From Haemaphysalis longicornis (lineage: Eukaryota; Arthropoda; Arachnida; Ixodida; Ixodidae): a stretch of DNA of 64,000 bases. The position numbers and the translations under genes are program-made. The stretch lies in assembly GCA_013339765.2 (NCBI GenBank), contig CM023449.1, positions 41,678,528-41,742,527 on the forward strand, in the 5' to 3' direction. Under the pieces are notes generated by a model. That model had not been told where the DNA came from, made no database searches, and worked only from the letters and a program-made list of their open reading frames with translations. This document shows, in pieces, positions 11,855-23,193 of this stretch. Position 1 is the first letter of the stretch. Each line of letters opens with the position of its first letter.

Positions 11855-11885
<31 letters not shown>

Positions 11886-11966
11886 GCGTTTGTGCGTGTG
11901 TGTGTGTGTGTTCGCGTTCGTGTGCATGTGTGTGTTCGTGTGTGTGCGCGTGTGTGTGTGTGTGCA
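11766..11966 (+). repeat. GT-rich microsatellite with CG interruptions
   Basis: About 200 bp of GTGTGCGTGT/GTTCGTGT units. All frames stay open, so the Cys/Val and His/Thr-rich frames across it are artefacts. Confidence 0.95.
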
Positions 11967-12248
11967 CAGGATACCTGCGTGAAAAAGAGCAATTCGCACT
12001 AAGGCATTGCGTAAGACAACGTGAAACGGCCTGAAGAAACGGTCAAGTTGACCAACCGCGCGATCCATTCAGGCGTGCGTTTTAAAAATCAGAATGCTAT
12101 ACAAAATCCGACACACACTGTGTCGAAAATTTTCAATTGGGAAGCCACCTCCATAATTCGGTTGTAAAAACGGGAGAACAATGAATAGAAGCTCCAGTAA
12201 AATGTTCTTGAATTATATATTATTTGCACAGATTTCGATATGATTCAG

Positions 12249-12448
12249 AATGTATGTATGTATGTATGTATGTATGTATGTATGTATGTATGTATTGTAT
12301 GTCTGTATGTATGTATGTATGTCTGTCTGTCTGTATGTATGTATGTAGTATGTATGTATGTCTGTATGTATGTATGTATGTATGTTGTATTATGTATGTC
12401 TGTATGTATGCATGTATGTATGTATGTATGTATGTATGTATGTATTGT
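12249..12448 (+). repeat. (TATG)n microsatellite, interrupted
   Basis: About 200 bp of TATG repeats with TCTG variants and a few single-base slips, for example at 12,294, 12,346 and 12,386. The open frames of MYVC/HTYI type are microsatellite artefacts. Confidence 0.95.
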
Positions 12449-12589
12449 TGAATGAGGCGGACTTAGCCCTGCATAGCTGCCGGCAACTGCTCCGCCTAAA
12501 CGTCCCCGATACGATATCAGAGACACGCAAAGTCACCACACCTCGCTTAGTCCTAAAATAACAGAGAAACAATGTCACAACGCCTCACT

Positions 12590-13296
12590 TAGTCCTGTGG
12601 ACTGCAAGAATCCAAGCATAACACGAGACACGTCTCTTCGCACAATCCAGTGGTCCCTAGAAAAAATAATGTCCTCCGATGTAGCATGGGCACTCGTAGC
12701 TTCTGGAGATCACGGAAAAAGTTCGTCCGCTCAAGTTTGTTGTTGGAGCAGTTCATAATGAAGTGATGAATGTCACCAGTCACACTACACGAGGGGCACA
12801 AAGGGGACGAAACAATGCTGATTTTATGTAGCCAAGCTGGTGTACGGGCTGAGTCTGTTCTTACTCTGTGGAGCAGACAGGCTTCGGCTCTTTTCAGGCC
12901 TTTCGTCACGACTGGTTGACGTAATGGTCGCCACAGCTGCCTCAAGTACTCACGAACGGTCTGTTTCTGTATGCGTTGGAAACGTTTGCACCGTCCTTGT
13001 AGATGATAAGGCGACCTTGGTTAAGCTGTCAGCATGTTCGTTTTGCGCTACACTGACGTGCGGCGGGATCCACTGTAATTGCACGGTGAAGCCTTCATGC
13101 TTGAGCCGCTTTAGTAGAACTAGGGATCGCTGACAGGTCTTTTCCACAGGTATACCCCGCTGCAGCAGGTCAAGCGCTGATTTTAGATCCGCCCTGGTCC
13201 CACGAGAGTGTGGATTGTGCATTGACCATCCCTCATATGCACTCGAAGCGTTGTATACCTATTGCTGAAGCACGATCACCGCTGCTGTAGCATTTC
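12590..13296 (-). pseudogene. LINE remnant: RNase H C-terminus plus Cys/His tail (I-type)
   Basis: On the minus strand, 13,258-12,953 encodes a block ending LQWIPPHVSVAQNEHADSL. This is the C-terminal RNase H signature of I-type non-LTR retrotransposons (W-I-P-x-H, then N-E-x-A-D). A second frame, 12,945-12,589, gives LLHRVRTDSARTPAWL followed by CPSC and a downstream His/Cys pair, the usual zinc-knuckle end of the pol protein. The two frames are offset, so at least one frameshift is present. It is 5'-truncated and continues as an inverted segment at 13,291. Confidence 0.85.
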
Positions 13297-13566
13297 GAAC
13301 GGGAAAACGGGGACTATCTGCACATATACACTGATGGATCGGTTGACACAAAAAGTGGAGTGTGCGCGGCGGCTTTTTTCAGACCCAGTTTAAGTATTTC
13401 GTGTGCTGCCAGGGTGACGCCTTTGGTTTCATCTACAGGGACTGAGTGTGGTGCCATATATAGAGAGAGAAAATCAAACGGAAAGGCCGATAGGTTATCC
13501 AGTCTTAGAGCCCGGATTGCTGCTCGACACTGGGGAATGTGCATTGCGCCAACTTTCATCGTTTGA
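13291..13566 (+). pseudogene. Inverted LINE segment: RNase H N-terminus
   Basis: On the plus strand the frame starting after a stop at 13,288 reads LHIYTDGSVDTKSG, the first strand and catalytic-Asp motif (YTDGS, Asp codon 13,333-13,335) of LINE RNase H, followed by AAFFRP and SSTGTECGAIYRE. The matching C-terminal part lies immediately to the left on the opposite strand. Head-to-head placement of the two 5' ends is what twin-priming inversion of a LINE produces. Confidence 0.78.
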
Positions 13567-14344
13567 AAGGCAAAAAGTCGCTATATCCAGAATAAATTTA
13601 GCATAAGCGCTGTTGGAGCCTTTATGTTGACGCGTGTCTCACAGTTCACGTCAAGTGCAAAACATTGTTAAGACCAAGTGGAATGCATCGTTAACCTTCA
13701 AATGTATTCAATTTCTCACCTGCCTTCCGCGTGGTTGGCAGGATACTGTTTCTCTAGTCGACGGAGTAACACTGCAAGCCACTGGTCCAATACCAGATAG
13801 GGACACTCTTAGGCGTCTTTTTCTTCGTGATTTGTAGGCTTGCAGACTTCAGACGGATTCTGGAGAGAGCAGAAACGCCAAATAAACTGGCACCTGGCTG
13901 TAGTCAAAAAGTTTCTGATAATCTTGCCGCTAGCTAGCCTCGCACTGCCTCGCTGGCCCACCCTCTAGCCTCGCTCACGAAACATCCGCGCTGCACTATT
14001 CTCGACACCGAACGAATGAGATCTTTTATGGGGGTGGGGATTTCGCGAGCAATTTGTAATTGTTTTGCATTGCTTGGAAAGGTTCTTGGAGTGCCCGTCG
14101 GCGTAAAATAAGTGGGAAAGTGCGCAGATTTATCTGAATTTTCTTCGGCAAAATTAAGGCACTAAAAGCGCAAAAGAAAATGCTGCGCGGCTTCCCGAGA
14201 GAGTAGCCGTACTCTCGCGTGGCGCAGTCCTCGCATTTCGAACTAGGGCTTCCACTGGCGGGCTCCATTGCAGGCAGCCGCATGCGCGCTCCCGTTAGAG
14301 ACGCTAGCAGCAGACGTGCCGACGAAAAACCGTTAAAGACGCAA
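13567..14344. other. No supported gene; may include more inverted LINE
   Basis: A 67-codon plus frame at 13,634-13,837 could belong to the inverted LINE segment, but no motif supports it. The remainder holds nothing recognised. Confidence 0.3.
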
Positions 14345-14620
<276 letters not shown>

Positions 14621-15621
14621 TTTCTTTTTATGTTGTCAAACAAACGAGCAGGGACCGATTTCCAACGCCAACGCGCATCGCCGTTTTCAGGGTTAGCTCA
14701 CAAACGTGTTCCGTGATCACAAACATGCTGTTGTCCACCTGCTAGGGGAACAACCAGGAGTCTGTATTCTCAAAATCCGTGCCTTGCAGGGTAAATTCGA
14801 CAAAACCATTCCTCAAAACTCGTGAGGTAGAACAATAAAAAGGACTTTAATGCTACTGTTAAGCTGAACAAGTGGCTCGTATTATTGCGCGAACAATAGC
14901 TAAGGCATTTCGGCAAAATTTTAGCTTCGATACTCCTCACTCTGTCAAACAGCCAGCGGCAGAAACCAAAGAGCGATAAAGTTGAGATGGCGATTACTGA
15001 TAGCTGGTCGGAAATTTTTTGCCCTATTTCAGGGCGACAGCAGCCGCCATTTTCAAGCTCTTACGTAACATCCCGTCACTTTTACGCAAGCTGAAGTTGC
15101 AATGTGTGACGTAATCGTTTCCGCAAACTATTCAAAGTACGCCACGCCTTCTCAACCTATCACAGAAAGGGAAGTGACATAAAGCCGCATTGTTGTTGAA
15201 TAGCAAAGACAGGACTACATTGTCATGTCCGGTGCATTTCGTCTAGTTTTTCATTGCCAGCCAAGAATTATGCGCTTTCAGTAAAGAGAAAGAAGTCAAA
15301 CTTGAGAACTTGTGCCAGTAAACGTCATGAAACGTCAAAATGACGCAAGCACACACAACCTCTTTGTCAACCCCAAGCATTTGACCAAAATGGAAAGCCA
15401 ATCAGAAAAGACTTCCGGCGAATTCATAGTTCACTGGGAATTTAGTGCGTCGAGAATGGGGCCCCTGGCTTCGAGAGTGGTGAAAGCAACGCTGCCAAGA
15501 ATACTTCCGCTTCAGTGAACAAGAATATTGTAATAGAGGCAAAAGCAGGAGCATTTTCAATAGAAGGCACTGAAGCCAAAAAAACTAGAAATCCGCAAGG
15601 AGCGCTGTTGTAGAATACTGG
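14621..15621. other. AT-rich, no supported gene
   Basis: No frame with a recognisable domain, no repeat partner seen in the window. Confidence 0.4.
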
Positions 15622-15696
15622 TGAGGAAATAGTGTAGTGGATACATCACAGCTTGCCACTCGTTGTCCATAGGTTCGAATTGTGGCGTTCTTTTTT
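15622..15696 (+). ncRNA. tRNA-like locus (A box, near B box, T-run)
   Basis: A box TAGTGTAGTGG at 15,630 fits TRGYNNARNNG exactly. The B box region GGTTCGAATT at 15,672-15,681 differs at the last base. Six T at 15,691-15,696 make a Pol III-type terminator. The length from A box to B box (43 nt) suits a tRNA. No convincing anticodon stem forms, so a SINE head or tRNA pseudogene is likelier than a working tRNA. Confidence 0.5.
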
Positions 15697-17248
15697 GGAA
15701 ACACATGAACATAACACAAACTTCGTGTGCTAAACACCGACCAATTTAATGTTTTTAATGGTTAATGATAGCAAAAAGTTGCGGAAAAGAAGGTCACATA
15801 GGATCTTGCTTTCGCCAAAGCAGTTAAGTGGGGCTTATTCAAGAAATGACGATTGTAAGCTTGTCCCAATCCCCTATTCCTTTTTTCTCTACCAAAGGCC
15901 GCCTACTAGTAAGAGTGAACTGCAATGTTTTAGGGAGCTGTACCCCCCAAGCAGCATTTGGAATTGCTTTTGCTTCTCAAAGTACCACTCGGGAGAAAAT
16001 GCCATGAAGACGTCGTCTGACAAGCTCTCATCCGGGATTGCCTACATTTTCCGGGACATTCCTAACCTGCCGTCGTTCTCGCATTGAAAAAAAAAAAGGA
16101 AGTGTAGTCGTGAACGCGCTTTAGCGGCAACGGTGGCTCAGCGCTCACACGTATTCAGGCTACCGAGTTCTCCCTAAATTACCTCGCCGGCACGCGCATT
16201 TTTTTTTCGGGGAGGAATCTACACAAAGCATAATGCGCTCTGCCGTAGGGAGGAAGGAGGATGCAGGGGTCGCCCTTTTTCCAAAAATTTTTGGTTCCCT
16301 CTGGGGTGGAAGGAATAACAGCTCGCCCATCCTATTGGCGGCCGAGGCTTATTTTTCTCTCGAAAGCGATGCAACAAGCTCAGAGCACTTCGACTTCTAC
16401 TTTCACCTCAGTTTGATCCATCATCGCACAATACGTTCGTGTTAGCAGGCGTAAAGACATCTCCGTTCAAAGAGCGCGAATTAAAGAACGCTCCTAAAGA
16501 AAAGTGAGGCGTAAACTGATTCGATGACTTCAAAAAGCACGCCGACTGCATACCGAAGTTTTTTTAAGTTCTGAAATTTCTTTCTGTTCAGTTTCGTGTT
16601 TTATTTTTGTTTACTATTTCTTCTTATGTTTGGAAATCTCCTTTTGTATGGGTCACCTTGCTTCCGCCTGGAGTTTTCGAAATTCGCTTTGCGATCCTCT
16701 TCCGCCTAGTGCTCTTACAAATGCATTCGATCAATCTTCTACGCGTTGCACCACTGCTTGTTTTTTTAATCCACTGCCGAGTTCAAGAGCGTGTTCTATA
16801 ACGCCTCGCCCTTTAAACGAATTTAGAGCCTCTGGAGCGTTATAAGTACGCATGCAAAAAAAAAAAAAAAAAACAAATTCACGCATCTCCACGACGTGAA
16901 TCGTGAGTCGAGTGCGCCAAGCAGTGGGGATCGTTCTTACCGTAAATCACCCGTGGCATTGCCCACTCGCGCATGTAAATGAGTGACAACGCGTGTGTAC
17001 AGTATATAAAATTCGAATCCAATCCAATCCGATACAATTCAATTTAATCCACTCCAATCCATTTAAATCCAATCCCGTCCAATGCTCCTTGCGCATGCGC
17101 AGCACGGCTGTCTAGGAGCCACGCGAAACTGCTCAACCTCTCTCCCCCCCTCTCTCTCTAACCTTCTGTGAACCGTTTATTTTGTTCTTGTTAACATTTT
17201 GTGAACCTTTTGTTCACAGATGTTTCGATTTACACGGTGATGTGAGTC
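15697..17248. other. No supported gene; A-run and degenerate AATCC repeats
   Basis: An adenine run lies at 16,855-16,873 and loosely repeated CAATCC/AATCC words at 17,012-17,083. Otherwise nothing is recognised; short frames have no domain. Confidence 0.4.
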
Positions 17249-17260
17249 TCTCTCTCTCTC

Positions 17261-17303
<43 letters not shown>
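17249..17303 (+). repeat. (TC)n microsatellite
   Basis: About 27 TC units with one CA interruption. Confidence 0.95.
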
Positions 17304-17306
<3 letters not shown>

Positions 17307-17473
17307 GTGCGCACGGACGCCAACGGTCGGACATTGCGAGGTCCCAGGGTGCTTCGCACTAAAAAAACTCACTGCCATGAACGCCTCGCTGTATTAACAG
17401 CAGAGGTGTTCATGCCGACACAAATCAGTCCAGCTGAGACCGGAAACCCCGAGCGTACGTGAGCGAGTGCCTC

Positions 17474-17734
17474 ATGGCGACCGCCCGGCGTCGCCCAGGC
17501 TTGCGCATGGGCTTACGCCACACGAAGAGCTCCCGCCTTCGTCATCATCGTCGTGTAGCGACCCGCACGCCACGGGTCCGCCGCGCCGAAGACGATGACG
17601 ACGAATCGGTCAAGCCATTCCTTCCCAATCCACACGTGGAGGAGGCCACCGGACCAGCTGACGAAGAAGTGGAGGTCTACGAGGCGAGGCTACAAGAGGA
17701 TTTGCCCCCACGTTACTGTGCCGTCGGAAGATGA
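17474..17734 (+). CDS. Possible small basic/acidic protein, unsupported by homology
   Basis: An 86-codon frame starting at an ATGG context (an upstream in-frame ATG is at 17,459). The first half is arginine-rich (TARRRPGLRMGLRH) and the middle is acidic (EDDDDES, then EEVEVYEAR). I recognise no family. It is short, GC-rich and isolated, so it could be an exon of a spliced gene or a chance frame. Confidence 0.18.
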   Translation: MATARRRPGLRMGLRHTKSSRLRHHRRVATRTPRVRRAEDDDDESVKPFLPNPHVEEATGPADEEVEVYEARLQEDLPPRYCAVGR

Positions 17735-18096
17735 TGACGATTGCTACTGAAGAAAACACTGCTTTACAGTGCCATCCAAAGCTACTTTGCACTGCTGGGG
17801 TACGGCTGCTCTCTCTCTTCTTGGGATGCGCTGTCAGTGTGGGGAGAAGCTAGGTCGAAACCCAGCTCTGCTGTTTCTCCAGTCTTGCAGTTCTAGTACA
17901 AGCTGCGCCATTTTTTAACGCCTTCAGCATTAAAAAGACACGGAAAAAGTTGGCTTTGCCGCAAGGCGTCCTAATGTGACAGAATCTAAAAATGTATGAA
18001 ATCCTAGCGTAATACAGCTCCGGTGTAAAACAATACAAATTATTCTGACCTCAAGTGTTTTTAAAACAAAAAAATTTACGGACGATCCATGCATTT

Positions 18097-18192
18097 GCAA
18101 AAAAGAAAAAGAAAATAGATTGTCCTGCATTGGGATTCGAACCCGTTAGTTCCGATTGGAAAGTCGACACCCTGCCCAGTGCACTATGTCCC
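18097..18192 (-). ncRNA. tRNA-like locus with perfect B box
   Basis: On the minus strand: GGGACATAGTGCACTGGGCA (A-box region, one mismatch to consensus), then a perfect B box GGTTCGAATCC at 18,133-18,143, then T-runs at 18,097-18,118. The left half does not fold into a full cloverleaf. Best read as a tRNA-derived SINE head or tRNA pseudogene. Confidence 0.55.
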
Positions 18193-18411
18193 TTTTTTTT
18201 TCTTTATTACATGGGAGAATACGCTCAGACGTTGCAGTACGAGGAATACAAGCAAACAAAAGAATACACTGAAGTTATGAGAAGCAAATATACATCAAAA
18301 TTCAGGCAAACACACACAAGCGTTCAAAAGAGGGAACCAGTCAGGTGGTTGGTCAAGCGAACTATACACACTATGTACAAATGCCACAGTTTCTCGGAAA
18401 TAAGACTTAGT

Positions 18412-20100
18412 TTATCTTGGTGGCTCAGCATGCCTATCACATAAGCGGCATCTCCACAGACTGTACAAACCAATCAACACGAACATGTCATAAGGTGGCT
18501 CACCAGGATAGTCGAATGGCAAAAATCGGATAGAGAAAGGGCGTAATATCCATGTCTTTTTGAGCGTTCGCTGTAGAATGTCCCAGAAAAAGACAGCATC
18601 TCTGCAGTCTACAAAGCAGTGATCAATTGTCTCTGGTCGAGTACAGAGCCGACAGTCTGTCGACCAAGCTATAAACAGACCCCGATCTTTCATCCAAGTT
18701 TTAACAGGGAGCGTGCCAGTGTGTAATTTAAAGAAAAATGTTTTAACACCTGGCGGAACACACATTTTACACACTCTATTGAGGACATCCTGGTACGGAC
18801 ACTGTAGGTACAGAACACGATATAAAGGTGTGGTAAAAAGCCCAGAAACCAGGGCATCAGAAAATAGACTCGCGCGAAGCAGTATTAATATGTACTCAAG
18901 GCTAAACCGAGCCTGTAAGAAGCGAAACGTGTCAACCACTTCTTGAGGAAACCTCGTGGGCTTCGGGCTGCGTCCACAGACAGCGAAGACACCACAATAT
19001 CAGGGAGAAAATGTGCAAGACGATTTGCAGTAACAGCTTTCAAAAAAGGATGTTGAACATCTCGAAAGTAGAATAAACGAGACAGAAGCTGCCAAAGAAC
19101 AGATGAACAATTAAGCCCAAGTCCCCTCGCACAACCGGAAGAAAAAGGTTATCGCGACGCATTGGCTCACTACGCGAACACCAAATGAAGGTTGCAAAAA
19201 TCCGGTGAAAAGCCTGTATCCTGAGTCGTGAGCAATGTAACACCTGTAGGACATAAAGAAGTCGGGTCACAAGGAACGTGTTACACGCCCGAGCACGAGA
19301 AAAGATGGACAGCTGCCGTCCCCGCCAGTCATTCACTTGGCGCTGTAGCTTCACCGCCTGCTCCGACCAATGCGAGTCAGTATTGCGAAACTGCGAGAGG
19401 GGTACTCCTAAATAAGTTAGGTCTCTATTCCAATTGATTCCGGCGAAAACAATCGGGTGTGGTTCTCCATTCTCCCAACCAAAATCCGCAGCTTTTCTCG
19501 AAAATTCAGGGCCGCACCTGAAACCTCGCAAAATTCTTGTGTAATGGCAAGAGCATTCGCCACGCTGGCCTTGTCAGTACAAAATAAGCGACATCATCGG
19601 CATATGCTAAAAGTTTCACTTCGAAGGACGATAGCGTGAACCCTCTAACATTAATGTCCTCTATTATGCGCATGCATAATGGCTCCAGATATAAGCAAAA
19701 CAGGAGTGGTGATAATGGGCACCCTTGACGAACCGATGAAAGAGGTGGATTGGTTGGGTTAGTCGATTGTTGACTATCACTCTTGTCGAGCCATTAGCAT
19801 AACATATTTGAATACCTTCGGTAAGCCAAGATCCTGCGTTCACATGCTGTAGAGCACGAAACAGAAATTGGTGACTGACGCGATCGAATGCCTTTGCCAA
19901 ATCTAGTTGTACTAAGGCTACCTGGGCTGGACGTACCCGAACACACTCCAAATATAGACCTTGCTATGTGTATGTTAGTTTGAATAGATCGCCCACGGAT
20001 GCCACATGTCTGATGGTCACCAACTATTAGCTCAATTACATTTTGAAGATTTTGGCCAACCGTCTTCAAAATGTAAGTGAGCACTATGTCCCCTCTGGTA
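18412..20100 (-). pseudogene. LINE remnant: reverse transcriptase and zf-RVT region (L1/Tx1-like)
   Basis: Reading from high to low coordinate, the domains are in normal order. First come reverse transcriptase fingers with QTCGIRGRSIQTNIH (~19,975-20,030), then motif A QLDLAKAFDRVSH (~19,870-19,905). Next is RQGCPLSP (~19,705-19,728) in the same frame as the catalytic motif AYADDV (codons 19,593-19,607). The thumb region (19,040-19,531) contains LTYLGVPLSQF, and a C-terminal zf-RVT-like block (18,420-18,740) has WSTDCRLC and HCFVDC. At least three frame changes and missing endonuclease sequence make it non-functional. The GRSIxTN motif suggests the L1/Tx1 group, but the clade is an inference. 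Confidence 0.87.
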
Positions 20101-20416
20101 TTCCCCAGCAGCGCTCCTAGTGGATTTCCGGATTTCTTGCTTTAACTTGCCCGTGAAGCTTTTGCCACTACAGTTGAACCTCGTTATAGCGAACACTGAT
20201 GAAGCGCATTATCGGCTATAGCGAGCTAAATACGAACTTTGGTAGGTTACGCGTCATTTCAGTGACACAGATTCTTTTATAAACGAAAGTGAAACTGTGA
20301 GAGACGCCCGCACTATGAATGTAAGGAAGAAATATTTACAGGTCAAGCTGAGAAGCTACTTGGAAAAAACTCCCGGAGTCGGAAACTGCAGAAGTAGAAA
20401 AGGCCCCTTTGTTCGT
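20101..20416. other. Possible pogo/Tigger-type TIR at ~20,170
   Basis: CAGTTGAACCTCGTTATAGCG at 20,171-20,191, preceded by TA, resembles the terminal repeats of pogo/Tigger elements. A weak inverse match lies near 20,617-20,640, and a similar end near 24,250-24,282. The evidence is too thin to draw an element. Confidence 0.3.
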
Positions 20417-20458
20417 GGATAAAGTTTTCCACAGTGGACACTGTGGAAAACTTTATCC
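20417..20458. repeat. Perfect 20-bp inverted repeat, 2-nt loop
   Basis: GGATAAAGTTTTCCACAGTG (20,417-20,436) is followed after GA by its exact complement (20,439-20,458). As RNA this would be a tight 20-bp hairpin. No gene adjoins it, and origin from a foldback event or a pre-miRNA-like hairpin cannot be separated from sequence alone. Confidence 0.92.
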
Positions 20459-21004
20459 TGCTCAGTGCTGTGAATAGCCACCAGTCAAAGATCACATCCT
20501 TCCTCGAAAAAAAAAAAAGGAATACAGGCATGTTTTGTCAACTGAACTTTGTTGTGTGGTAATTTCCGCTTTCATGTTCGTGTTCACTGAGCCTGAACTG
20601 CCAAAAGAAGAGCGGTTACCTTGGTTATAATAGGTTCGATGATTAAAGTAATGCGTTTTTGTATCAAGGTTTCTTGAGGGAGCCATATTACCGATTGGTT
20701 TGAACTGATTTTTAGCTCTACTGTCTCAAGAAATATGGGATATATGGAATTAACCCTTTAACTGGCAAGAGAAGAAAAAACAGCGGAAATTATTTTTCTG
20801 CTTTATTTCTTCTTTATAACCATCACAGAACCACTGAAGAAGCTTTGTGATGATTCATAAAAAACAAATAAGATAGAGGAGGTCAACAATTTTGTTGATC
20901 TGCCAGTTAACGGTAAAAAGGCGGGGCTCAAAAAAACTTCTTTTTATTTATGGAGCTTTCTAACGCGTTCACTCTGGTCGATTTTTTACCTTTTCAAAAA
21001 AATG

Positions 21005-22916
21005 TTAGCGGGTGTGAAAAGTAAGAAAGCAGTTGTTTCCGCTCTTCAGGCAAAGAAAAAACACCGCATTTAGCGCACTTGAATCCAGAGACACCCTTGT
21101 AGCAAATGCGCAGCGAACTCTTCCCTGGTTTCCTTCGTGCGACGGAGAACCAATGCACGTTCCAAATCTGCAAGTGGCCAGTGGCTGATGTTGTTGTAAC
21201 GGGCAATCACGAGAAGGCTTTGCGTGTTTCCTCTTGGGGACAGGAAGCTGCAGGGCTTCCATGGGAGGGTATCCCAACTGGGCGTGCTGCGAGAACTTGG
21301 TTCGCTTATTTCAGCTCTTTGCCAACAGAGACACGAAAATCCTGATAGGCATGGTTTTTTTTCGTTTATGGCAAAGCAGTCCCTCTTCTAAAGAAGCCAA
21401 GCATTTCATATGCTCATGTCCAAGGAATACGCGAAAAGTGAAAGTGCCACCGGCGGGATGTTGATGGGGTCATGTAAAGGTGCACCAGCATGTCGGACAA
21501 GTCAGTACCACCCATGTGCTCATTGTATGCCTGTGCAACTGCTGGACAGGTAACTGGCACCTTTGCCTTCTCTTCGGCGTTATATCTTTTGACGTGACTG
21601 AGTGACTCTACGCCATGTGCATTGCTCAGCAGGGCCACACATCTGCTGTCATGCCACTTTACCGCTATCACACCTCCAGATGAGCAATATTCTATTGCTC
21701 CCCGTTTTTCTTTCGACGATATTTGTCTTCTTTCAAAAAGCCTTTGACTCCTCCCCATCTGTTACCGCGAACTGTGCCTACGCAGTGAATATTCAGCTCG
21801 GCTTTCATAATCTGATTAACATCGTAGTTAGTGAAAAAGTTGTACACTCAAGAGAACTGAGTGCTGAGGTGCACCAATCGTTCTTGATAGTGTCAATAAC
21901 ACCTTTGCACCAAGGTGGAGGTTGTGCTCCTTGGAGGACAGTGACACATTGAAAAATGTTCTCGTGGCCTGGTAAAGTAGCACGTCATGAAAGAATCCTG
22001 TGGAGCTTGATCGACAAAATATCTTAAAACCCCATTTCTCTGGCTTGTTACTCGCGTACTGCGGTAGATTCCCAGCACACGTGCCTTCGTAAGCAACCAT
22101 CGCCTCATAGATGCTCTGCTTACGTTGTGCTGGAATCTTCAAAAATTGTTCTCGAAGATTTTCATAGAGGGGCCGCACGTTCGACAACCGTTCCCTGTTG
22201 GTGCCTTGATCGAGATTATTGGCAAAGGGTACGTAACACCTTAGTGCCTGAAACCTTTTCAGGGGCATCACATCGGCGACTAGGGGAAATCGGCCATCTA
22301 GAGACCAACACTCTTCGAGTGAGGGAAACTCGTACACACACTCCCATAAGCACTGAGAATGGCCAAAAAGCGGCGAATTTCTCCAGCATTTGTTGCGAAA
22401 GGCTTCCCTTGCTGTTGCGTGCAGTAAAAGTTGGTCTCAAATGCGATGAGGTCCACAAGCTTGTCTGTAAACAAACGTGAAGTAGGGGTAAGGTCACTTC
22501 GCTTCAGAAACGGGATAATGATTTTTTTAAGAACTTGTATGTTGGGGATACCAACATTGTCTCACTTTTTCTGCTTTTTGTTGGGAACTTACCTTGCTTT
22601 GTCGGAATCGTCCTCATCGTCTTCCGAAACGGGCACGAGGACGCGATTGAGGCCTTTTTGCTTTCTTTGATGGAGGGCAAGAGCTAATCACCGACAATCA
22701 TCGTCTACAGCGCTCTTGACTGGTTTTCGTCGAGGGATCGGGGCTACCGGTCACTTCATCGTCCTGGCTTGGTGGCGCTTCGGAGGTATCAGCCTGCACA
22801 GTTTCATCACTTGTGTCATCATCACTAGAGTCAACTTCAGAGAAACTTGGATGCAGCGGAACAAGCGCAACATCCCTCTCCGTTCCCCGCTTTCCACTGA
22901 AGATGTCTTTGTCCAT
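21005..22916 (-). pseudogene. piggyBac transposase, degenerate, with one intron
   Basis: Start at 22,916 gives an acidic N-terminus (SSDDDTSDETVQ), usual for the family. Exon 2 reads LVDLIAFETNFY, then GEIRRFLAI, FPSLEECWS, LPQYASNKPEKWGFKIF, GTVRGNRWG, VKWHDSRCVALLSN and YNEHMGGTDLSDM, all piggyBac (DDE_Tnp_1_7) landmarks in the right order. A Cys-rich C-terminal finger (CAKCGVF, then NCF) ends near 21,010 and is frame-shifted. Two of the three catalytic Asp positions are Tyr: IYEAM at 22,107-22,109 and YNFFT at 21,842-21,844; the third (WHDSR, 21,648-21,650) is kept. With several frameshifts and an in-frame stop, it should be inactive. Confidence 0.87.
22465..22592 (-). other. Probable 128-nt spliceosomal intron in piggyBac gene
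   Basis: On the minus strand the donor is CAAG/GTAAGT at 22,593/22,592 and the acceptor is a pyrimidine-rich TTTGTTTACAG ending at 22,465. Exon 2 resumes at the conserved LVDLIAFETN block. The exon 1 frame that stays acidic is not the one that splices in phase, consistent with a frameshift upstream. Confidence 0.6.
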
Positions 22917-23030
22917 TCCTGCACAGAAAAAGATCGCTGAGCTACACGAAAATCTACTCGCGTCGTTCCACTTTCAAATATACCATATTCGCGGCACAAA
23001 GCTTTGATGGTGAAAAACTGCTGAGTATTT

Positions 23031-23193
23031 ATAGCTCTGACTGCACGCGCAATAACTTTTCCGGCTTTATTTGCAATAAAAATATTACAGCCGCCAAGTA
23101 TTACAATGCTAATAGCTCTGACTGCACACGCAATAACTTTTCCGGCTTTATTTGCAATAAAAATATTACAGCCGCCAAGTATTACAATGCTAA
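23031..23193 (+). repeat. 81-bp tandem duplication inside piggyBac 5' region
   Basis: ATAGCTCTGACTGCAC at 23,031 recurs at 23,112, and the full 81-bp unit matches with about two substitutions. Length is exactly 27 codons, so the upstream minus-strand frame is preserved across both copies. It lies upstream of the transposase start. Confidence 0.93.

Noticed and set aside
11588..12068. His/Thr- and Cys/Val-rich frames
   Set aside because: Translations of the GT-rich microsatellite.
12224..12578. MYVC- and HTYI-type frames
   Set aside because: Translations of the (TATG)n microsatellite.
17012..17083. Telomere-type repeat
   Set aside because: AATCC/CAATCC words are irregular and are not the arthropod TTAGG repeat.
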